Shown here: in pieces, positions 1 through 7,300 of the stretch
Layout: each line of letters starts with the position of its first letter
How positions within the stretch are numbered: position 1 is the stretch's first letter
DNA from: Clostridiales bacterium UBA3277
GTDB taxonomy: Bacteria; Bacillota; Clostridia; Oscillospirales; Oscillospiraceae
Assembly (NCBI GenBank): GCA_002362145.1
Contig: DETX01000029.1
Location: forward strand, 1 to 7,872
Reading direction: 5' to 3'
Length of the DNA stretch: 7,872 bases
The notes under the pieces: generated by a model
The model's database searches: none
Told to the model about the DNA's origin: nothing
Seen by the model: the letters and a program-made list of their open reading frames with translations, nothing else
Translations under genes and position numbers: made by a program

Positions 1-774
1 CACCATGAAGGTGATGCCGTAGATGGTCTCGATGCAGGTGGTATAGATGGAGAATTGTCCGCCGCCCACCAGTTGGAAGTCCACCTCCACGCCGGTGGAC
101 TTGCCGATCCAGTTGCGCTGAATCTCCTTGGTGGACTCCGGCCAGTCGATCTCATCGAGGCCTTCCAGCAGCTTCTCGGCGAAGGCGGGCTGGTCAATGA
201 CCCACTGCATCATGTTTTTCTTCACCACGGGGTAGCCGCCCCGCTCGGACTTGCCGTCGATGACCTCGTCGTTGCTCAGCACCGTGCCCAGCTCCTCGCA
301 CCAGTTCACGGGCATTTCGATGCGCTTGGCATAGCCGGCCTCATAGAGCTTCTTGAAGATCCACTGGGTCCACTTGTAGAAGCCGGGGTCGGAGGTCATG
401 ACCATCTTGGACCAGTCGTAGTCAAAGCCCAGTTCCTTGAGCTGGGCGGAAAAGGTCTTGATATTCTCCTGGGTAAAGCCGGCGGGATGGTTGCCGGTGG
501 AGACGGCGTACTGCTCGGCAGGCAGGCCGAAGGAGTCATAGCCCATGGGGTGCAGCACGTTGTAGCCCTGCATCCGCTTCATCCGGGACATGATGTCCGT
601 GGCCGTATAGCCCTCGGGATGGCCGGCATGGAGGCCCACGCCGGAGGGATAGGGGAACATATCCAGCACATAGTATTTGGGTTTGGAGAAGTCCCAGACA
701 TCCGTGTGGAAGGTGTCATGGTCCTGCCAATACTGGTGCCACTTTGCTTCAATGCGCGCGTGATCGTAATTCAC
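1..774 (-). CDS. leuS: Leucine--tRNA ligase (LeuRS), N-terminal 258 residues, 3' end cut by window edge
   Basis: Class I aminoacyl-tRNA synthetase that charges tRNA-Leu with leucine in the cytoplasm. The visible part covers the N-terminal catalytic half of the Rossmann fold and the entry into the CP1 editing domain. The HIGH-type ATP-binding signature is HAGH at residues 49-52, inside [20 protein letters not shown], which is specific for bacterial Leu[21 protein letters not shown] (157-175) and ERGGYPVV (177-184) follow; the ZN-1 region has only one Cys (159), so zinc binding there looks absent. [11 protein letters not shown] (221-231) marks the start of the editing domain. The threonine-rich editing motif reads TTCIET (245-250) instead of the usual TTRPDT. 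The start is GTG at 774-772, chosen because it gives the family N-terminus and has AAAGGAG eight bases upstream; an in-frame TAG lies a few codons further up. The KMSKS loop and anticodon-binding domain lie outside the window. It is the last gene seen in the cluster, 45 bases after rsfS. Identity is certain. Confidence 0.97.
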   Translation of the reverse strand, partial: MNYDHARIEAKWHQYWQDHDTFHTDVWDFSKPKYYVLDMFPYPSGVGLHAGHPEGYTATDIMSRMKRMQGYNVLHPMGYDSFGLPAEQYAVSTGNHPAGFTQENIKTFSAQLKELGFDYDWSKMVMTSDPGFYKWTQWIFKKLYEAGYAKRIEMPVNWCEELGTVLSNDEVIDGKSERGGYPVVKKNMMQWVIDQPAFAEKLLEGLDEIDWPESTKEIQRNWIGKSTGVEVDFQLVGGGQFSIYTTCIETIYGITFMV

Positions 775-782
775 TGAAAACA

Positions 783-789
783 CTCCTTT
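783..789 (-). promoter_or_regulatory. Ribosome binding site of leuS
   Basis: AAAGGAG read on the minus strand, eight bases before the GTG start of leuS. It decides the start, because no ATG is available near the conserved N-terminus. It lies in the 45-base rsfS-leuS gap (775-819), where I see no promoter or convincing terminator, so leuS is probably co-transcribed with rsfS. Confidence 0.8.
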
Positions 790-819
790 CCAATTTCTCT
801 AGAGCCTATCTGAAATCTG

Positions 820-1182
820 TCATTCCGGACAGACGATATCCGCAAGGTCAATCTGCTCGGCATCCGCCCAGAGCCGCTCCAGATCGTAAAATTTCCGGGC
901 CTCCTCGGTGAACACGTGGACCACGATGGTGCCATAGTCCAGCAGCTCCCAGCTGTTGCCCCGATGGCCCTCCCGGCTGAGCATGGTCTCCCCCAGCTGC
1001 TCCAGGGTGTACTCGGCATAGTCGCAGAGGGTTTTGACGTGGGTGTTGGAGGTGCCGGTGCAGATGAGAAAATAATCCGCTAGGGAGCTGACCCGGTCGA
1101 TTTTCAGCAGCTTCAAATCCTGGCCCTTCTTTTCATCCAGAGCCTTGGTCACTTCATAGGCGATCTGTTTGGGTGTAAGCAT
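820..1182 (-). CDS. rsfS: Ribosomal silencing factor RsfS (DUF143/Iojap family)
   Basis: Small cytoplasmic protein of 120 residues, the usual family length. Family members bind ribosomal protein uL14 on the 50S subunit and block joining with 30S, lowering translation in poor conditions. The sequence carries the family hallmarks: ADYFLICTGTSNTHVKTL (35-52), the EGHRGNSWELLDYGTIVVHVF stretch (71-91) and the terminal YDLERLWADAE (99-109). The start is ATG at 1182-1180, with a purine-rich AAAGGAAGGAA site immediately upstream that fills the 14-base gap after the nadD-yqeK stop, which suggests coupled translation. In B. subtilis the equivalent gene (yqeL) also follows nadD-yqeK. No LytR-type or methyltransferase gene is inserted next to it here. 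The call is firm from sequence; the silencing role is taken from family knowledge. Confidence 0.96.
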   Translation of the reverse strand: MLTPKQIAYEVTKALDEKKGQDLKLLKIDRVSSLADYFLICTGTSNTHVKTLCDYAEYTLEQLGETMLSREGHRGNSWELLDYGTIVVHVFTEEARKFYDLERLWADAEQIDLADIVCPE

Positions 1183-1196
1183 AGCTTCCTTCCTTT

Positions 1197-2387
1197 CTAA
1201 ATTTGGGGGATGTATCCGTCCAGGAAGTCGAGGGCCTCCCTGGATTCCGGGGATGTCTCGCTTCCCTGTTCCTTCAGATGATCCATGGTCATTTCCAACC
1301 CCAGCTTCAGCGCTCCGGTCAAATCCTCGTAGGCAAGGGACCGCAGCCGCTCCACGCCGGGAAAATTCCGGTTGGGCTCCATATAGTCCGCCACGTAGAT
1401 GATCTTTTCCAAAGTGTTCATATCCGCCCGGCCGGTGGTATGGTAGCGGATGGCGCTGACCACCGCCGGGTTTTCTCCGAAAATCCGCTCCGCCACCAGA
1501 GAACCTGTCAGGGCGTGGAGGGTTTTGGGATACCGGCGGGAAAAATCACTCAGTATTTTACCATAGGCCGCGCACAGTGTCAACTGCAGGGGGCCGTCGA
1601 TGGCCTTGGTGATATCGTGGAGAATACCGGCCCGGGCCGCGTCGGTGACGTCGGCGCCCCAGCACCTGGCCAGGTCCACCGCCGTGTCCCGGCAGCCCAG
1701 GACATGGGCCACCCGGTTGGGGTTGAGAAGGCGGATGACCACCCGCTCCAGCTCCTCCATCGGAAGGTTTTTCCAGTCCGCGCCGCCATCGTAGAGGCCC
1801 TTTTCCCGGATATAGTCCCCTACCCCTGCCGGCAGGAAATCATCGCCGCAGCGAAACGCCAGGAGCCTGCGCATCTGGGTGGAGGAGATGGTCACCGCGT
1901 CGTTCCTTATCTGCTCCACCCGGACGCCCCGGGCTTCCAGCTCCTGACCAGCGGCCTGGATGGCCGCTTCCTCCCCTTTTCCGCCCCGGCACATGACGCC
2001 GATCACCACAGTTTCGGCAATGGATTCCCAGTTCCGCCACTGACGGAAACAGGAGAACATATCGGTGCCCATCAGCAGAACCAGCTGCGAATCGGGATAC
2101 CGCTCCTTTAAGGATGCCACCGTGTCGGCAGTGTAGCTGACGCCCCCCCGCTTAAGCTCAATGTCACAGGCCTCCAGACGCGGGTCGCCGCTTATGGCGA
2201 TTTTCAGCATCTCCAGGCGCTCCTCCGGCGTGGGAGACCCCGGGGCCATGGTCTTATGGGGGGCGATGCAGTCCGGCACAAGAAAGACCTTTTGGAGATT
2301 CAGGGCCTCAATGGCCTGCTTTACCGCATGGATATGTCCGATGTGTGGCGGGTTAAAGGTGCCGCCGAAAATACCGATCCGTTCCAC
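1197..2387 (-). CDS. nadD: Fused nicotinate-nucleotide adenylyltransferase (NadD) and YqeK HD-domain hydrolase
   Basis: A 396-residue protein made of two normally separate enzymes. Residues 1-200 are NadD, which adenylates nicotinate mononucleotide to deamido-NAD in NAD synthesis. Its nucleotidyltransferase motif GGTFNPPHIGH is at 8-18 and ISSTQMRR at 167-174. Residues about 210-396 are a YqeK-type HD domain: H228, H257-D258 (GILHDITK), H291, H316 (YHTTGR) and D334 (YVADYMEPNR) match the expected metal ligands. B. subtilis YqeK is known as a symmetrical Ap4A hydrolase. In B. subtilis nadD and yqeK are adjacent separate genes; here they are one continuous frame. The only Met near the junction (M210, codon 1760-1758) has no ribosome binding site, so separate translation of the second half looks unlikely. 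The start is GTG at 2387-2385, six bases after a strong AGGAGG. The gene sits 20 bases after yhbY and 14 before rsfS. Both domain calls are firm; activities are inferred from families. Confidence 0.96.
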   Translation of the reverse strand: MERIGIFGGTFNPPHIGHIHAVKQAIEALNLQKVFLVPDCIAPHKTMAPGSPTPEERLEMLKIAISGDPRLEACDIELKRGGVSYTADTVASLKERYPDSQLVLLMGTDMFSCFRQWRNWESIAETVVIGVMCRGGKGEEAAIQAAGQELEARGVRVEQIRNDAVTISSTQMRRLLAFRCGDDFLPAGVGDYIREKGLYDGGADWKNLPMEELERVVIRLLNPNRVAHVLGCRDTAVDLARCWGADVTDAARAGILHDITKAIDGPLQLTLCAAYGKILSDFSRRYPKTLHALTGSLVAERIFGENPAVVSAIRYHTTGRADMNTLEKIIYVADYMEPNRNFPGVERLRSLAYEDLTGALKLGLEMTMDHLKEQGSETSPESREALDFLDGYIPQI

Positions 2388-2391
2388 AAGA

Positions 2392-2400
2392 CCCCTCCTT
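2392..2400 (-). promoter_or_regulatory. Ribosome binding site of nadD-yqeK
   Basis: AAGGAGGGG on the minus strand, with the AGGAGG core six bases before the GTG start. It fills the 20-base yhbY-nadD gap and supports the GTG codon as the true start. Confidence 0.85.
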
Positions 2401-2407
2401 CTGCCCC

Positions 2408-2881
2408 TCAGCGCTGCTGTTGACGACGCTTCTTTTCCAGACTCTTTTCGATGGAGCGCTCCAAGGCCTGCTCCTTAAAGTATTGGTTGCGCTGCTCCCG
2501 GACCTTCTGGGCTGCCTGGCGGCGGGCACGGATGCCCTTGCCCACCGGGTCCGCGTTTCCCTTGGCGGGGGCTTTGCGCCTGGCGCGGCCGGTCTGGTTC
2601 CGCTCCTCCTGGCATTTTTCGCTGTAGCGCCAAATGACAAACTTGGAGCCCAGGCAGACGATTCCCTCGGCGCCCAGGGCTTCACACAGGGCGTCGCTGA
2701 CCTCCCGGGGAGACATGAGGGCGGCCTCCAAGACCTTACCCTTCACCAGCTCCCGGGCGGTGAGCTGCCGGTCCGCTTCCTCAATAATTCCGGCTGTGAC
2801 GCCGTCCTTTCCCACCATCAGGGTGGTTTCCAGAGCATTGGCCTGGGCGCGGAGCTCCGCGCGCTGCTTACTTGTGAGCAT
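2408..2881 (-). CDS. yhbY: YhbY/YqeI-family CRM-domain RNA-binding protein with a long basic C-terminal tail
   Basis: RNA-binding protein of the CRM (CRS1-YhbY) family, linked in bacteria to pre-50S ribosomal particles and large-subunit assembly. The CRM domain is at residues 1-88: LTSKQRAELRAQANAL at 2-17, the conserved GKDGVT loop at 24-29, ELVKGKVL at 44-51, and the closing strand SKFVIWRY at 79-86. Family members such as E. coli YhbY are about 97 residues, but this protein has 157. The extra 65 or so residues are rich in Arg, Lys, Gln and Glu (for example RARRKAPAKG at 99-108 and EKKRRQQQR at the end) and probably form a charged helix or disordered RNA-binding tail. The start is ATG at 2881-2879, with AAGGAGG six bases upstream inside the end of rdgB. 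The 14-base overlap with rdgB suggests translational coupling. The domain call is firm; the function of the tail is unknown. Confidence 0.93.
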   Translation of the reverse strand: MLTSKQRAELRAQANALETTLMVGKDGVTAGIIEEADRQLTARELVKGKVLEAALMSPREVSDALCEALGAEGIVCLGSKFVIWRYSEKCQEERNQTGRARRKAPAKGNADPVGKGIRARRQAAQKVREQRNQYFKEQALERSIEKSLEKKRRQQQR

Positions 2882-3473
2882 AGCCTGCCTCCTTGAGCTT
2901 TTCGTAAAAAATGTTTAAGGCATTGGCCCGATGGGAGACCCGGTTCTTTTCCTCCGGCGGCATTTCCGCCGTGGTCATGCCCATGGGCGGGTAGTAGAAA
3001 ATGGGGTCATAGCCGAAGCCGTTCTCCCCCCGGGGCTCCCGCAGCAGCTCCCCATGGATTTCGCCCCTGGCCTGGATGGTCTGCCCCTCCGGGGTCACCA
3101 GGGTGATGACACAGACGAACTGGGCCTGGCGCTGGCCCTCGGGGACGTTTTCCGTGTTCTTCAGCAGAAGCATCAAACGGCCCCAGTCGTCGAGACTGTC
3201 GTCAAAGCCGTACCGGGCGGAGTAGACCCCAGGCTGGCCCCCCAGGGCATCCACCGCAATGCCGGAATCGTCGGCCAGGGCCGGAAGGCCCGTGGCCTCC
3301 ATGACGGCTTTGGCCTTGAGCAGGGAGTTTTCCTCGAAGGTGGTCCCCGTCTCCTCCACGTCGATGTCCACGCCCAGCTCGCTTTCCATCACCAGCTCCA
3401 TGTCGAACTTTTCGGTGATGCGGCTGATCTCCTCTAATTTGTGCTTATTTTTGCTGGCCAATACAACTTTCAT
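2868..3473 (-). CDS. rdgB: XTP/dITP diphosphatase (non-canonical purine NTP pyrophosphatase, RdgB/HAM1 family)
   Basis: Cytoplasmic house-cleaning enzyme of 201 residues, the normal family length. It hydrolyses XTP, dITP and ITP to the monophosphate and pyrophosphate, keeping deaminated purines out of DNA and RNA. Family motifs are all present: SKNKHKLEEI (7-16), the EENSLLKAKA metal/substrate segment (47-56), ADDSGIAVDALGGQPGVYSA (67-86) with the catalytic Asp pair at 68-69, NGFGYDPIF (151-159), and the nucleobase-recognition SHR at 180-182. The start is taken as ATG at 3473-3471, which overlaps the ftsY stop in TGATG. A GGAGG lies ten bases upstream. An in-frame TTG one codon earlier (3476-3474) has a seven-base spacing and could also be used; the difference is one residue. 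The 3' end overlaps yhbY by 14 bases and carries its ribosome binding site. Identity is firm. Confidence 0.96.
   Translation of the reverse strand: MKVVLASKNKHKLEEISRITEKFDMELVMESELGVDIDVEETGTTFEENSLLKAKAVMEATGLPALADDSGIAVDALGGQPGVYSARYGFDDSLDDWGRLMLLLKNTENVPEGQRQAQFVCVITLVTPEGQTIQARGEIHGELLREPRGENGFGYDPIFYYPPMGMTTAEMPPEEKNRVSHRANALNIFYEKLKEAGYAHK
2888..2894 (-). promoter_or_regulatory. Ribosome binding site of yhbY, inside the rdgB coding region
   Basis: AAGGAGG on the minus strand, six bases before the yhbY ATG. It encodes part of the rdgB C-terminus (KEAG), so ribosomes finishing rdgB pass directly over the yhbY start. This arrangement favours coupled translation. Confidence 0.85.
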
Positions 3474-4378
3474 CAAATCAGCGCCTCCACAAAATCCCGG
3501 GCCCGGAAGGGCATCAAATCCTCCGCCTGCTCCCCCACTCCGATGAACTTCACCGGAATTTGCAGGGCATCGGCCACGGCAATGACAATGCCGCCCTTGG
3601 CGGTGCCGTCCAGCTTGGTCAGGGCAATGGCCGTGACACCGGCAATCTCCTTAAACTGCTTGGCCTGGATGAGGCCGTTCTGGCCGGTGGTGCCGTCGAG
3701 GACCAGCAGAACCTCCTTGGCGGCCTCCGGCAGCTCCCGATTCACAATACGGCTGATCTTATTGAGCTCATTCATCAGGTTCTGCTTGTTGTGGAGCCGT
3801 CCGGCGGTGTCGATGAGGATCACATCCACATCTCTGGCCCGGGCGGCCTGGATGCCGTCGTAGACCACGGCGGCGGGGTCCGCCCCCTCATGCTGGCGCA
3901 CAATGTCCGCCCCGCTGCGTCCGGCCCAGATTTCCAGCTGGTCCGCCGCGGCGGCCCGGAAGGTATCTCCCGCCACCAGCAGGACCTTCTTTCCCGCATC
4001 TGTCAGCTGCTTGGCAATCTTGCCGATGGTGGTGGTCTTGCCGACGCCGTTGACGCCGATGACCAGGATCACCGCAGGGTGAGTGGAGAGATTCAGCTCC
4101 GTGTCCCCCACGTTCAGCATCTCCGTCAGGATGTCCTTCATGGCCTCCTTGGCCTCCTCCGGGGTTTTCAGGTGCCGCTCCCGGACGGTTTTTTTCAGAC
4201 TTTCCACGGTCTTTACCGCCGTGTCCACCCCCAGGTCCGCCAGGATCAGGCTCTCCTCCAGCTCGTCGTAAAAATCGTCGTCGATCTCCGAAAAGCCGGA
4301 AAATACGCTGCCGAGGCTGCTGCTCAGGGCGTCCCGGGTCTTGGTCAGACCCGCCTTGATCTTATCAAAAAATCCCAT
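3473..4378 (-). CDS. ftsY: Signal recognition particle receptor FtsY
   Basis: SRP receptor GTPase of 301 residues. It pairs with Ffh at the cytoplasmic membrane and hands ribosome-nascent-chain complexes to SecYEG. The N domain spans roughly residues 30-95. The G domain shows the P-loop GVNGVGKTT (108-116), [11 protein letters not shown] (138-148), DTAGR (190-194), TKLDG (254-258) and the closing [12 protein letters not shown] (280-291), all diagnostic of FtsY rather than Ffh. There is no long acidic A domain; the short N-terminus ([18 protein letters not shown]) looks like an amphipathic membrane-binding helix, as in other Firmicutes. The start is ATG at 4378-4376, with AAAGGA six bases upstream. 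It follows smc by 14 bases, the same order as in B. subtilis, and its TGA stop shares one base with the rdgB ATG. Identity is firm. Confidence 0.98.
   Translation of the reverse strand: MGFFDKIKAGLTKTRDALSSSLGSVFSGFSEIDDDFYDELEESLILADLGVDTAVKTVESLKKTVRERHLKTPEEAKEAMKDILTEMLNVGDTELNLSTHPAVILVIGVNGVGKTTTIGKIAKQLTDAGKKVLLVAGDTFRAAAADQLEIWAGRSGADIVRQHEGADPAAVVYDGIQAARARDVDVILIDTAGRLHNKQNLMNELNKISRIVNRELPEAAKEVLLVLDGTTGQNGLIQAKQFKEIAGVTAIALTKLDGTAKGGIVIAVADALQIPVKFIGVGEQAEDLMPFRARDFVEALI
3484..3488 (-). promoter_or_regulatory. Ribosome binding site of rdgB, inside the ftsY 3' end
   Basis: GGAGG on the minus strand, ten bases before the ATG at 3473 and seven before the alternative TTG at 3476. It lies within the last codons of ftsY, so rdgB translation is probably coupled to ftsY termination. 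The spacing does not settle the choice between the two start codons; ATG is preferred on codon strength. Confidence 0.65.
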
Positions 4379-4384
4379 GTGATT

Positions 4385-4390
4385 TCCTTT
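4385..4390 (-). promoter_or_regulatory. Ribosome binding site of ftsY
   Basis: AAAGGA on the minus strand, six bases before the ftsY ATG, located in the 14-base gap after the smc stop. It is weaker than the AAGGAGG sites of yhbY and nadD. Confidence 0.7.
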
Positions 4391-4392
4391 CT

Positions 4393-7300
4393 TTATTCCA
4401 CGATGCCCAAATATTCTTCCATCTGATTCAGGTCCAGACGCAGCAGCTTGCTGACGCCCTGCTCCTGCATGGTCACACCGTAGAGCACATCTGCGCTCTC
4501 CATGGTGCCCCGGCGGTGGGTGATGACGATGAACTGGGTCTTTTTCGCCAGGTTGTGCAGATAGCTGGCAAAGCGCTCCACGTTCCGGTCGTCCAGGGCC
4601 GCGTCGATCTCGTCCAACAGGCAGAAGGGCGTGGGCCGGACCTTCAAAATCGCGAAGTACAGGGCCGTTGCCACAAAGGCCTTCTCGCCGCCGGAGAGGA
4701 GGGTGATGGTCTTGACCTGCTTTCCGGGGGGCTGGACCCGGATCTCAATGCCGCAGGTCAGGGGCGCCTCCGGGTCCTCCAAAATCAGCTGGCCCTTGCC
4801 GCCGCCGAACATCTCCTGGAAGGTCTCCCCGAAATAGTGGTCGATCTTCCCGAATTCCTCCACAAAAATGGTGGTCATTTCCTTGGTGATGTCCCGGATG
4901 ATTCCCTCTAAGTCCCGCTTGGCGCCCAGCACGTCGTCCCGCTGTCCGACCAGATATTCGTAGCGCTCGCTGACCCGGGCGTATTCCTCGATGGCACCCA
5001 GGTTGGGGGTGCCCAGGGCCGCGATTTTCCGCTTGAGCTCAGCCGCCCGGCGGTTTCCGGCGGCCGCGTTTTCAATCTCTCCCCGGAATTCCGGCGCGGT
5101 GCCGGGGGTCAAGCCGTAGCTGTCCCAGAGCTTGTCGATGATCTGCTTTTCCTCCATGCCGGAGGTGACCTTCTTCTGTTCCAGAAGGGCACAGGCCCGC
5201 TCCATGTTCAGGATGTCCTTGTTCTTTTCCTGGGCCTCCCGTTCCGATCTTGTCTTGGCCGCCTCGGTCTGGGCTCTGGCAGCGACGGTCTGGCGCATTT
5301 TTTCTTCCATCCCGGCGCTCTGGGCGTCGTTTTCCTCCTGCCTGAGCTTGAGCTGGGCGATTTCCTCTTCCAGACGCCGGGTGTCCTCCCGGATGGAATT
5401 CATCAGCTCCATCCGCTTCTCCCGGTCGCCCTCCATGGCGTCCCGGAGGGAGCGAAGGTCCTGGATATGAGACAGGGCCGTGGTCCGCTCGGCGTCCAGG
5501 GCGGCTTCCTCTGTCTTGCAGGCGGTCATTTTCTCCGTCAGCCCGGCGCTCTCCCGGGAGGCCTCGCTCTGGCTTCCCTCCAGCTTTGCCAGGGTCCGGC
5601 GGGTGTCCTCCAGCTGCTGGGTATAGACCTGAATCTTCGCTTGCTGGGCGGCGTATCGCTCCCGGTCGGACCGGTTCCGGCTGTCCAGGCTGTCCCGTTC
5701 CCGCTTGGCGGAGGCCTCCGCCTCCAAAATGGCGTTTAGAAGGATCTCATGCTGCTTTTCCTGGCCCTGGAGCCGGAGCACCTGGTCCTCCGCCTCCCGA
5801 AGCTGGTCCCTGGCGGCGGTGAGCTGGAACTCCACTTGGTCGTACTGGCGCTGGGCCTCCTGAAGGTCTGCCTCCAGAATGAGCCGCTCCTCCCCCAGAT
5901 TCTTTTCCTGGAGCGCCAGCTTTTCCAGTTCGTTCGCCCGGGACAGGATGCCGGCGTCCTTATTGACGGAGCCGCCGGTCATGGAACCGCCGGGGTTCAT
6001 GACCTGGCCGTCCAGGGTGACAATCTTAAACCGGCCCCGGTACTTCTGGGACATGGAGATGGCAGCGTCCATGTCCTGGACGATGACGGTCCGCCCCAGG
6101 AGATTGTCCACAATTCCCCGGTAGCGCTCCTCGCAGGTGACAAGCCCCGCGGCGACGCCCACAAAGCCCCGGCAGTCCTCCAGGCCGTTTTCCTGAAGGC
6201 TCCTGCCCTGAATGGTGGTCAGGGGCAGGAAGGTGGCCCGGCCGCCGCCGGTGCGTTTTAAATAGGAGATGGCGGCCTTGCCGTCCTGCTCCGAGCCCAC
6301 CACAATCTGCTGCATGGCGGCGCCCAGGGCGATCTCGATGGCCACGGTATAGGCGTCCTCTGTGCGGATGAGCCGGGACACAGGCCCGTGAATGCCCCGC
6401 AGGGCGCCCCGCTGGCCCTCCTGCATGACCATTCGCACGGCCTTATTATAGCTTTCAAAATCCCGCTCCATGGCCCGGTAGACCCGGAGCTTGGCGGCGA
6501 CGGCGTCCTGCTTGGAGTTTAGCTCCCGCTGCTTCTGCTGAAGCTCATCCCGGCGCTTTAAACGGCCGGACTGCCGCAGGGTATAACCGGCGATGGTGTT
6601 GTTGGCCGCGGTCACGTCCTCCCGGGCCTTTTTCAGCGCTTCCCGGCAGGTATCCAGATTTTGCTGCGCCTCATGGCGGCGGGCATTTCCCGAGGCCAGG
6701 TCTCCCTCCAGCTCTTCCAGGCGCTGGCGGCTGGTGACCATGCTCTCTTCCAGACCCCGCACATCCGCCTGGCGGCCGGCAAGGTCCGCGGAGAGGTCGG
6801 CCTCGGTCCCCCGCAGCTCCAAAAACTGCCTGGTAAGGCCCTGGGCATTGGCCGTCAGGGTGGTGAGCTTCTGCTGAAGCTGGCCAAGCTCCCGGCGCTT
6901 TTCCGCAAGCTGGGTGTCAATCTCCTCAACGCGGCTCTGGGCCTGGTCCATCTGGGCGGCGATGCCGCCGCTGCGGTCCTCCTGGCCCCGCAGTTCCTCC
7001 TGAATCCGGGAGAGGTTTTTCTCATTGTTTTCCACATTTCCCCGGAGCACGGCCATCTGGCCGTCCAGCTGCTGGTGGGTGCCGGAGAGCATATTCGCCT
7101 TCAGGCGGACGGTTTCCAGCTCCTCGTCCCGCTGCCGCAGTTCCCCGGCCAGATTCTCCGCCTGACGGTAGAGGCCGTCCAAATCATCATGGGCCTGCTG
7201 AAGGACGAAGGAGGCGGAGGCGTAGTCCTCTTCCGCCTTCTTGGCGGCGGCGGAGAGCTTATCCAGGGTCTCCAGCCATACGGCCACCTCCACGCCCTTG

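Noticed and set aside
55..777. A 240-codon plus-strand open frame over the leuS region
   Set aside because: The opposite strand encodes an unmistakable LeuRS N-terminus with GTG start and ribosome binding site. The plus-strand product is His/Gly/Leu-rich shadow sequence.
793..816. Inverted repeat ATTTC/GAAAT in the rsfS-leuS gap as a terminator
   Set aside because: The arms are only five A/T-rich pairs around a 14-base loop, and no T-tract follows in the direction of transcription; the leuS ribosome binding site comes next.
771..1019. Second minus-strand open frame of 82 codons overlapping rsfS, and another at 2353-2685 overlapping yhbY
   Set aside because: Both are alternate-frame readings inside genes with strong family matches. 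Their translations are Arg/Pro/Ser/Trp-rich, typical of off-frame GC-rich sequence.
1758..1760. ATG at M210 as the start of a separate yqeK gene
   Set aside because: No Shine-Dalgarno sequence precedes it (the upstream bases read AAAAACCTTCCG), and the frame is continuous with NadD without a stop.
1203..2111. Plus-strand open frame antisense to nadD-yqeK, and a similar one at 3560-4426 antisense to ftsY
   Set aside because: Both are mirrored exactly by well-conserved enzymes on the minus strand. They show no family motifs and no convincing ribosome binding site.
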